A stretch of 64,000 nt of DNA from Gonocerus acuteangulatus (lineage: Eukaryota; Arthropoda; Insecta; Hemiptera; Coreidae), in contig OX328125.1 in the NCBI GenBank assembly GCA_946811695.1, forward strand, positions 107,302,470-107,366,469, written 5' to 3'. Position 1 is the stretch's first letter, and the number at the start of each line of letters is the position of its first letter. A program made the position numbers and the translations under genes. Below the pieces are notes generated by a model that saw only the letters and a list, made by a program, of their open reading frames with translations, was not told the origin of the DNA and searched no databases. Positions 10,385 to 20,900 of the stretch are shown here, piece after piece.

Positions 10385-10968
10385 ATTGTGGTACTTACGT
10401 ATTTTCGTCAAAGCAGGTTAAAGAGGCGGGTCTCTTTCAGAGATCTGGATCATGGATAACGCATTTCTATTGGTCAATCACTATCAGAGATATCATCTAT
10501 TGTGTTTATAGTAGCCATCTTGTGCCCTTTGTCTTTTTAACGCAATTCATTTGTGCTTTATTTACCCACGCAATTGTTGTTGTTTTTTTATTTACGCGAT
10601 TTCAGTTTTTGTGCGAGTTAGCGACAACAGAATAGCTAGGATGAAAGCTACTGTTTCGAAGCGATGCGAAATCGTTTATCAGTCCATTATCCAGCGAAGA
10701 ACCATCCTTGATCTATATTATCAACGAGTTGGATTGACTAGAGTTTTGATATAACCTTGAGCGAGCGGAAACGCATAGCAATTATGCTATTAAAATAAGT
10801 GCTATGCGTTTTCGCTAGCTAAAGGTTATATCATAACTCTAGTTAACCCAAATCGTTGATAATCCCGTCGCCATATTGGCAAAAACTGATTTGACTCCTT
10901 GATCCAGCTCTCTGAGACCCGACTCTTTAACCTGCTTTGACGCTAATACGTAAGTACCGAAATTTTTC
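10385..10968. mobile_element. Foldback element between COMMD10 and TPX2
   Basis: Left end GGTACTTACGTATTTTCGTC, right end the inverse of GGTACTTACGTATTAGCGTC. Each is followed by an AAAGCAGGTTAAAGAG(G/T)CGG block and a GAT(C/-)TGGATCA-like block. The centre is an imperfect palindrome built on the CTTGAGCGAGCGGAAACGCA module, present in both orientations. A close relative is at 63.0-63.7 kb. It sits in the presumed divergent promoter interval. No ORF for a transposase. Confidence 0.65.
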
Positions 10969-10976
10969 ATGGACAC

Positions 10977-12045
10977 TCCCTATATAACGTAGGCACTCAC
11001 TAAGAAAGGATTTTTTTATATTCGAATTTTTAAGTATTTTTAGAGGGGTTTAAAGTTTGAGTTGGTTAGAGCATGCAAGCCTAGGCAGCAAGCGTTGCTA
11101 GGACGATAACAGAACAGCTGTTACCGTACATTGTCTATTTCATAGTATTATTTTTAATTGAGGTTAATTTCCACTATGATGGCAGTCCTTGAATTACTAG
11201 AAATAAACTGTCACTCATAGAGTTTTAATTGCGTTTCTTTTCTCCCTGTTCCCGTCAGATAGGCTTGCCATATTTTTGGAGAGTTAAACCGAGACACATT
11301 AATATGTGATCGGCATACCAGGGGGGGGGGGGATAAAAACAGTACAAATTATAAGCAAAATGGTGAGTTTTAAGCCTAGCAAGTAACGGGAAGGGGGGAT
11401 CCTGAACTGTTAGTCTACCCAAACCTTCCTATAAAAATAAGAACGGAACTTTTTTTGCTACTTGATTTTCTTAAAAAAATCTCCCAGCCAAATAGTAGTG
11501 TCTGGCAGCTGGCAGCGCTGTGCAGGTAGTTACAGCGTTTTACAGTTAGATTACTTCTCATATCTTTGACACTGTGAGCAGTAGTAAAAATGTTGATTGT
11601 AGAAAAGTAACCGATTTATAAAAGATTCTTATAAACATGAATTCATTACTTTTTACATCTTACAGCCTTTTCCGGGACATTGATAAAACCGGGCGGGACA
11701 CCGAAACAATTACAAAATACCGGGACAGTCCCGGTCAAACCGTGATGTATGGTAAGCCTATCCTTTTCCTAGAGTTTTCTAGGTGAGGCAATAATATCCG
11801 GAAACCCTTGCGCAGCCTCCTCACCTATAACCTTGGTAATGCTCGCAAATATAATGGGTGTTTCCAAATAACTTTTTGGAAACAAACTTTTAAATTTTAA
11901 CGCCCATTGAATAACATATAGTATGACGGGAACCGTGCTATAATAAACTGCACAAAATTGTATAGTAACGTAATTTTAATGAAACGTTATTTAACGCAAT
12001 AAAATAACTACTTATCTGCCGTGACGAAGCACGGGTATTCAGCTA

Positions 12046-12046
<1 letters not shown>
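10977..12046 (+). mobile_element. Helitron candidate
   Basis: The 3' end has the Helitron signature: a short hairpin, CCGTG-ACGAAG-CACGG (12019-12034), then GTATTCAG and terminal CTAG followed by T (12043-12047). The proposed 5' end TCCCTATATAACGTAGGCAC at 10977 starts with TC and is AT-rich, as in Helitrons, but it is preceded by C and not by the expected A, so it is less certain. No Rep/helicase ORF is present. An inverted-repeat element (11262-11760) lies inside it. Confidence 0.45.
11262..11760. mobile_element. Inverted-repeat element, hAT-like termini
   Basis: Left end ATAGGCTTGCCATATTTTTG, right end the inverse of ATAGGCTTACCATACATCAC. The right subterminal region has CCGGGACAGTCCCGGTCAAA and further CGGGACA repeats, typical of hAT-derived non-autonomous elements. 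A G run is at 11322-11332. No coding sequence is recognised. Confidence 0.45.
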
Positions 12047-12134
<88 letters not shown>

Positions 12135-12166
12135 TGTATGTATGTATATATATGTGTGTGTGTGTA
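12047..12166. repeat. Compound microsatellite (TA)n(TATG)n(TG)n
   Basis: About 58 bases of TA are followed by about ten TATG units, a short TA run and a TG run. It begins directly at the Helitron-like 3' end, consistent with insertion next to or into a TA tract. Confidence 0.9.
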
Positions 12167-12329
12167 AGCATGAGATAAGACTTTTAAATAGGTTTATAAG
12201 GAATATAGATTAATATAATTGATGCAAGCTTCGTTGTAAATAAAGAAAGCTTGTTATTATAATGTGCACGAATTATGATTCGGGATAGGATGTTTGTTTA
12301 TGGTCAATAAACAGGGATATTATTATGCC

Positions 12330-12755
12330 CACATTATGGTTCGGTTCATGTGGCACCATTCCGAAGGTGGAGGCGGCTTTCCTCAAGGAAAAGCGAATCA
12401 GTGAAGAAAAATTAGGAATTATGGCTGAATCAATTCCCAGGCCATAATTCAAAGCTGAGGCCTGATTTGTTTTTTATATTATTTTTCTATGATCTAAAGT
12501 ATTTTATTTGTATCACATTTTTAAAAATATTTTCATCATTAAATTCTTATTTTATGATTTATTTCTTAATCAAACAACAAACTATATTTGTTTATACAGT
12601 TTGTTGTTTGTTTGATACGCATATTTTTTTAGATGTCTAACTTTTGCTGTACCTAGTGGTTAATAAGTACGTTGTGTGGAAAGCAACCCAATGTATTTGG
12701 ACAACTAAACTTACCTTTTTAAAATATATAGTTTTTCTCTAAATATAAAAAAGTA
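12330..12755 (+). mobile_element. 5'-truncated R2-like LINE tail
   Basis: CATTATGGTTCGGTTCATGT and the next 120 bp match codons near the C-terminus of the R2-like ORF at 21.9-22.07 kb (its [11 protein letters not shown] region), but the two are diverged. The 3' UTR also matches: AGCAACCCAATGTATTTGGA CAACTAAAC corresponds to AGCAACCCAATATAATTGGG near 22.31 kb. It is therefore a second, related copy left by 5'-truncated insertion. Confidence 0.75.
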
Positions 12756-13040
12756 TATAAACAAATTTTTGGGGCGTATTGTAAACAGGTTCCCATGTTC
12801 TTTTCAACATTTGAGTTGGTTCTGCGTCATTAGAAGTAGTGCCCAATTATGTGAAATTCTTTAATTCCAACCTCACTGCTTTTAATGTTGAATAAATCTC
12901 ACTGCTTCTATTTCATTGGTTCCCTTGTTCTAACTTGTTTGTAAATCCGTTTAACCGATCCTGAGTTTTGAATATTGCCATGGAATTATTCTAAAGTCTG
13001 AGTTTTATAAGTGTGTAGCGAAGTGTTTCCGTGGCGCAAA

Positions 13041-14892
13041 ATGTCTTTTGTTGGTGATTTTGAGTTTCATGCTCCTCAATTTATGGAATCGTTGGAAAAT
13101 GCCTCTAGTATTTATGATGGAGCGGATCATTTTTTTGGTAATGGTTTTAAGCAGGTGTCTACGATTTAAATCAGTTGATTTAAAAAAAAAAACAAAAAAA
13201 AACATTGATTTAAATCAATCGATTTAATAAAAAAAAACACATTTAAACCAATTGATTTTATTAAAAACAATTATTGATATCATTTTAGAACTTTCTTACA
13301 ATTTAAATCTAACTAGTTCTGCCTTTTTTCAGTCATTTCAACATTTCTTCCTCATTTTTGTCCCCAGGGCGTACCTTCACTTGCCCATTCTTATATATAG
13401 ATTTCTTTCTTTTTCTTATCTATTTAAAGACATCCATTGTGTATAAATCCTTCAAAAAGAGATATGAAGAGGCTTTGTAACCAGTACATGTCTTATCATT
13501 TCTATTGTTCCTAAAATGTTAGCCAATAAAATTAATTACAGAAAGAAAAGATAAATCAATTGAATTCGCACAAGAAAACTATAAAAAACATTTCTTTAAT
13601 TCTTTTGATTTTTTTTTCAAGAAATTTATAGTTTTAATAAATAGATTTTCACATTGTAGGATGTGTTAGGTTTTTACTTGAATGACCTCTAGGATGTTGG
13701 TTTCTCTAGGATTTCCTAAGAGCGATATGCAGATCTGAGAATATGCTTTCTTCTTTCTTACTTCTCATGTGTGAGAAACTTAGAATTCAGCAATTTGTTA
13801 AATATTTATGTATTTTGTTTATCTTAGATGCTTTGGAGTCGCTTGAAGCTCAAAATCCTGACAAAAATGAAGTATATAAAGCCAAATTTTATGGAGAAAG
13901 TAATTGCTTCAAAGAAAATGAGTCATGCAAAGTCTTCAAGATTCACAAGCAAGTAGAGGACAACGTAGAGAATATCATTCCTCGGTAAGCTTCTTTTCTA
14001 ACAACTTTATTCCAAAATAATTATTACTATTGAGGTGTAGATAGTGAGCCAGAATTTCCCTTTGGGCTAGTGGCTAACACTGTAGATTCCCATGCGGGAG
14101 ATGGTGGGTTCGATTCCCATCGGCGGCGGAATTTTCTCATCTCATGGCTCGTTGAGAAAATTCCTCACTGCACCTTGGATGTCGGCGCTACTGGCTCCGG
14201 TGTCGATGCGCCATAAAAAAACCCAAAAAAAACCATCGATGTGCTAAGGAATAGTTGGGATTCGGCTAAGACAATACAATTTTTACAATCTATACAATTT
14301 TTATAAAAATCTGTATTAAGAATGTTTAGGCCACTCTTTGGTAGAATTCGTCAGCTAAAAGACGAATTAATACAGAATTAATAAACAGAAAAAGCAAGAA
14401 ATACAGAATTAACCTCTTAACGGGCAAGGGCCGCTTGAGCGGCCACTGCTTGCTGAAATTAAAAAATGACGCGAGTGAGGCAGAATTGGTTCCAATGCTT
14501 CCTGCTAGATGCCGGGGATGCCAAAAAATGGAATTTGGAGGTCTTGGGCCCGAGGAGCCGATATATGACGAATTTGACCGCTAAAGTGGTCCTTGCCCAT
14601 TTCCGCACTCGTCTTGTGTCAGAGTTGGCCGTGCATTATTGGCTCTCTGGATCACTCACCTTGTCCAGAAATTGTTTCAAAGTATGTAATAATTCTTTTA
14701 TACATTCTAGATTAGGAATTAATTGATTTTAATTTAAATGAGTACTTCGCTTACATGTTATTCATTGATTTGTCTCATCAGTACCTTACTCTCGTGAGAC
14801 TGGAAGGAAAAAATACTTTTTTTGGCATTGCTAATGAAATATTTTTCTCAATTCTGTCTTAAATGAATTGTGGGCTAGCATTATACTATATA

Positions 14893-14957
<65 letters not shown>

Positions 14958-17900
14958 AGCCTGTCAATCTTAGGGTAACACTATCGAATGAACCATTTTC
15001 GGGGATTCCCGATGCCTGGAATGGGCAAGGGCCACTCAAGCGGCCGACCCCGTATTTATGGATACAATTTTTTTTTTAACATCCTGGGTTGATATTTAGT
15101 AAATGGATGCCCCCCAGACTCCCAAATATAAATTTAAAAAATTCCAACATAGCTAGCGAAATGTGCCCGTTAAAAGGTTAATAAACAGAAAAAGTTAACC
15201 AATAAAGACAAATAAAAGTGTTTTGTATGTATAGATGTATCATTTGTCATTATTGGTTAACTTTTTCTGTTTATAAGTAAAGATGGAATGGTTGGGATTC
15301 GGCTAAATAAACCTCAATATGATTTTGTTTTAAAAAATCTATATTTCGAACGTTTCGGCTACTCATTGGTAGCCTTTGTCAGCTAAAATGACAAAAAAAG
15401 AAATTAATACAAAAAAAAAAAAATATGATTGTGATAGTTAACAGAGCTATAGATACAATTAACTTATAAAAGAACATATCGTCTTAAATTCTTAGAATGA
15501 AAAAGTAAATAGGTACAATGATTGATTTTAATGGTAATTAGTAACGTTAATTGATTTTACAAAGAAATAAGAAACTACATACCAATGACAAATATAGTAG
15601 CTAATAGTAACATTAATTAATTTTACAAAGAAATAAGATACTACATACCAATAGAAATGCCGAGCGGCGGAGGAAGACCAAGGTTGGCAATTAAGTAACC
15701 ATTGTAGAGTGTCTAAGGAGAGAAGGAATCTACTGGGGTATAAGTAAGTGAAAACAGCAGGTGGTGGGGGAAATGTCGGTAAGGATCAAAAAGCATGTTT
15801 ATGACATGTCGGTAAGGATCAAAAGGCATGTTTATGACATATTTATGACAGGAAAGGAGAAAAAGGTGTTAATGGAAGGATACCCAAGGGGCATGGTAAA
15901 AATCTAGGTGGGAGGTCGGGAGAGTATTTGGAAAATATTAGCGTACATAGGAGAAATGCCTTGTTGGTCAGTTTTGTAGTTTATATTGTTTTTGTTTAAG
16001 TTTATGTGTACACATTCCGAGATCTGTAGTCTTTTTTTGTTTCGTTGTGTAGAAAGAATTTTCGTGTCGTCGAAGTTAAAAGTGTGTTTTTGTGTAATGG
16101 CGTGTTTTGCAAGTGCAGATTTATCTATTTCTTTATTAGTGATGGTTCGTTTATGTTGTGTAAGACGTGAGTGAATGTCATTTATGGTTTCTCCTATGTA
16201 TACACCATTACAGGAAGGGGTTTGACAAGGGACTTGGTAAACACAACGGGTGGTTTGTTCCTAAGGACATTACGAAAATACAAGAACGAAAATTACACAT
16301 GAACAACATATAATATGTACTAAATCCGACAAGGGAAACACGATCGTCATCATGGACAGAAATTACTTATACCCCAGTAGATTCCTTCTCTCCGACATTT
16401 CCCCCACCACCTGCTGTTCCCACTTACTTATACCCCAGTAGATTTCTTTTTCTCCTTAGACACTCTACAATGGTTACTTAATTGCCAACCTTGGTCTTCC
16501 TCCGCCGCTCGGCATTTCTATTGGTATGTAGTATCTTATTTCTTTGTAAAATTAATTAATGTTACTATTAGCTACTATATTTTTCATTGGTATGTAGTTT
16601 CTTATTTCTTTGTAAAATCAATTAACGTTACTAATTACTATTAAAATCAATCATTGTACCTATTTACTTTTTCATTCTAAGAATTTAAGACGATATGTTC
16701 TTTTATAAGTTAATTGTATCTATAGCTCTGTTACCTATCACAATCATAATTTTTTTTGTTTTTGTATTAATTTCTTTTTTTTGTCATTTTAGCTGACAAA
16801 GGCTACCAATGAGTAGCCGAAACGTTCGAAATATAGATTTTTTAAAACAAAATCATATTGAGGTTTATTTAGCCGAATCCCAACCATTCCATCTTTACTT
16901 ATCACCTCGACGGCTAACTATCTAATCATCATGATGTTTTTCTGTTTATTAATTCTGTATTTTCTTGCTTTTGTCTTTTAGCTGACGAAGGCTACTAAAG
17001 GGTAGCCGAAATGTCCTTAATACAGATTTTTACAAAAATCGTATTGATGTTTTCTTAGCCGAATCCCAAATATTCCCTGATTTATTATAATTATTATTGA
17101 TTTTCCCAAATCCTCTAAACAAAGTTGTCCTGTTTTAAAATTTTGTTTAGCATCTTAATTAGTAATTATAATTAAAATAGTTGAATACAAAAATAAATAA
17201 CAAAGTAAGGAATGATGGAAGGAATTGTAATCAGCAGCTTCGACTGAGGAGCTTATTAACTTCACCATTATTGCTATTTGGGGACGAGGTTAGCTCAGTG
17301 GTAGAGCACTCGACTAATGAACTGGAGGACCAGGTTCAAAACCCGAGCGCGCACTAAAGAATTTTTCTTCTAGTGCTGCCATTCGAGGGTTGGATTTGGG
17401 GTCCCAGATCGTCCCTAGGCTCAATTAATTTAATTAATAATGGGTACCTTGGGTGCTAATGACTCTAGCAGTCGAAGCAGCCAAGGGGAAAATCAGGCGA
17501 CCGGAGCATAATGTTGACCACACTATCTCCCTAGTGTGCCGTATGGTCAAGAATCAGATATCTCTACAGTATCTGTCCCTCTGGGCCCTTGTGGCCTGTT
17601 ACGGGACTGATTTTTTATTATTGCTATTTATAAAGCTAAGAGTTTAACTCATACATTTCTGTACTCCGAAGGTAAAGACCATGTTCATTTTTTTCTTAAA
17701 TTGACTTAACACCATGTACTTATTGTGGATTTTTCGATCCATATAATGGTAAAGGACACATAAGTCCTGCACCCATAAATAATGAAGATAAGACAGTGAA
17801 AAATAAAATCATGTCCTTCGTTAGAGGTAAAAGACACCATGTGGAGGACTTGGTTTTGTTTGACTATGATCAATACTTCCAATTACCTATCAATGCAAAT

Positions 17901-20900
17901 AACGATGTAAAACATTTTCTTTAAACTGTTTCTATAAGTATCAAAGAAACAAATTTTAGTAGTTCAAAGTTATGGAAAATTGGATGTCCCGAACAATTGC
18001 AAATATGTGACATGGTGTCCTTTACATCCGGGGTACAGGTATTAAATTGGGAATTTGATCTTGAGGAATAACGTTCTCGACAGATATATTCCTCTCGATT
18101 TTATGATGATAATATATGGTTTCAGATTTACCAATGTTATCACACCCAACCTACTTGTTCATTTTATTTAAGTAAATTTAATTAGTACTAATTGAAATTT
18201 TACGTTGTATATTATTACTATTTGTAAATTATAAAAAATTAGTGATGAACTCAGTTGCATTAGATAAGTTATATACTGTCAAAAGTCATATGAAAAGACT
18301 GTTTAATTTAAAGCACAAAGAAAACTAAGTTAGAATATGTAAAATCTTCTTTATGAAATGATATTTGAAGGAGGAGTTCAATTCCTCATAAAAAATATCC
18401 TCTCTAATCTCACAGACGAGGTGCGCCCGTCTGTGTGAGGTTTAGTACCGCGCTTGACCGAAGGTTAATACATCAAATTTCTGAATTCTCGATAATTTTA
18501 TTTGGCTTTCTGCCTTATTGATATAAGTAGATTTTAATGGAGACATCAATAATTATGAATTATATAACTTCATTTTCACATTATTCATGGTGTATTTTTT
18601 TTAGGAATAACAGTGAATGTGACAATACAAGTAGACGATTATCTCTTAAACGGAAAGCATCTCCTTTAAAAGACAGAAATGAATGTCTTCCCATACTTAA
18701 TAGAGAGAAAATACAAAAAAAGAAGTTTGGTAAGCCAAGAAATTGAAAATATTTGAAAACTTTATAAAAACCATGTTCATAATCTAAAAATAACTGGCAT
18801 ATTTTTCCTTTTCGGGTAAAATTGATTGCATCTACAACAGGAGTTATGTACGGTTATGGTTATTGTACAGAGAAGTAAGTATGGCTATTGTAATGAGAGT
18901 TATTAAAAAAAAAAAACATATGGCATAAAAGTGGAAATACACGAATAAATTCAGCTCTACAATTCCAATCAAAATCAGCATCCAGGAGTCTCGAAAGTTT
19001 GTATTTTGCATTAAATACTCTTAATTAATCATGAGGAAACAGATTCCATGGACTAATATGTTTGGAAAAGAAGTTTAATTTAAATCGAGTGTAGATGTTG
19101 ATGGAACAAAGTAAGAAAATGTTTTCCACTTTAGAACACTCCACTTTCAGGTTCACATTCTCAACATACTTATAATAGCAGCAACAAATGCAGGCTTTAG
19201 AGAATATGGAGTTGAACGAATCCTCAACAAGCGGACGTGTCGTTTGCCATATTTGTCAGTTAAGCTTCAAGAACAGCCGTGGATTGAAAACTCATTCGGC
19301 TAAAAAGCACTGGAAAGAAGCCAACCAGGAAAAACTTAAATTTCTCTTAAAATCCGAAAACGTGGGGAAAAGAAGTCAAATGATTAATGCTTCAAAAGAA
19401 TTGACAAAAGTGGAAGTGGATAAATGGGCAGAAACTATGAAGAATATCCTCAAAAACATCAGTAAGTTTAACCCAAGCGAATTTGATGACAAAATTAAAT
19501 GTTTCCTAGCCTTTTTACGCGAATTGAATAGCCTCCTGCCAGGTCCTAAGCATCCAGCAATTCGTTATTATAAAATGAGGAAGAAGAAAGGAGGCCAAGG
19601 AAAAGATAAGGGAGCCAGCGAGGTTTCAAACCCACAAAGGGCCAATAAAGCAGCTCGAGCTAAGCGAAGAGAGCAATACGATTATGAAGTCGCGCAATAT
19701 AACTACTACAACAGGCGCAAGAAGGTTATGCAGCACGTATTGAACGCCGATGCTCCGAAGCAATGCCCTATAAAGGTCAACGAGCTAGAAAAACACTATC
19801 AAAATGTTTTGGGTACATGTAATTCACAGGTTAGGCCAACATATGACAACTTATTGCCTAATCCTAATTTAAATAAAATTGACCTAAAGTCAGTACATAG
19901 AGCTATAAAATCTATGTCTCTAGACCCTTCTCCAGGTCCAGATGGCGTCTTGGTAAGGACATTAAAGGCAGTCGACGTATCCCATATTATAAGAGACATT
20001 ATAGAGATATTATTGAAAACATCATATGTACCGGAATCATTACGGCAAAGACGTACTGTGCTAATATATAAAGGTAAAGGATTAGCAAGTGACGTATCCT
20101 CTTGGAGACCAGTTACAGTCTACTCCGTACTCCGCCGTATAATAGAGAAGGTGCTGGATCAGGAGCTCAGGCAACAAATTTCCTTCCACTCTTGTCAAAG
20201 AGGGTTTATAAGAGGATTGCCGGGTGCTCACGTCAATGCACGCATCATCGACGGAGTATTGAAAACCTGCAAAATAAGACGTGATGACTGTGTAGTTGCA
20301 TTTCTAGATGTTTCCGCAGCATTTGACAACGTAGGCCATGCCCATATAATAAAAACCTTGGAAGGCAAAGGAGTATCAACTGATCTTAGAAATATCATTG
20401 CTTCTTTTCTGTCAAATAACAAAATTCAAATCCAAATGGGGATAAACAAAACTAACTTCATTGATGTGAAACGAGGAGTTCCCCAAGGAGGCCCTTTATC
20501 GCCAACACTCTTTATCGCGGCCATCGATCACCTATACAGGGAAATTTGTGACCCGACATTTGCTAACCGCTATGGGTATGAAGTAAATAAAAACCTGGAT
20601 AGAGTGATCCTTACTGGATTCGCTGACGATCAGGCAGTAACAGCGTCTAGTAAACAACATGCAGAAAGAGTGGTTAACGTAATTGTTCGTACCTTTAAAG
20701 AAATAGGATTGATTATAAATCCCACAAAAAGTATGGCAATAGTTGTTGAGAAAGTGGTTCTTTCTAAGGACGAACTATCGCTCGAAAATGGCGAAAATAT
20801 CGAGTCAGTTAGCGAAAACGATCAATTAAAATACCTTGGATGTTCGTTCACATCAGAACTTACCTTTAAAGATGACTCAGTTCGTAAATTGGCTGAAAAT

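Larger units (their letters stand above)
14240..17085. mobile_element. Penelope-like element cluster
   Basis: Four copies of the repeat with the AGCTGAC(A/G)A block and GTAGCCGAAACGT lie at about 14.25-14.41, 15.25-15.72, 16.38-16.91 and 16.92-17.08 kb, in alternating orientation. The 15.25-15.72 and 16.38-16.91 copies form a long inverted pair around a GIY-YIG endonuclease remnant. The 14.25-kb copy is split by a TTAA element at 14413-15177. Penelope-like elements typically have terminal repeats in direct or inverted arrangement, which fits. No reverse transcriptase is left. Confidence 0.65.

Noticed and set aside
17284..17352. A functional tRNA gene
   Set aside because: A and B boxes are present but the acceptor stem does not close, and it continues into a SINE body shared with 51.6 kb.
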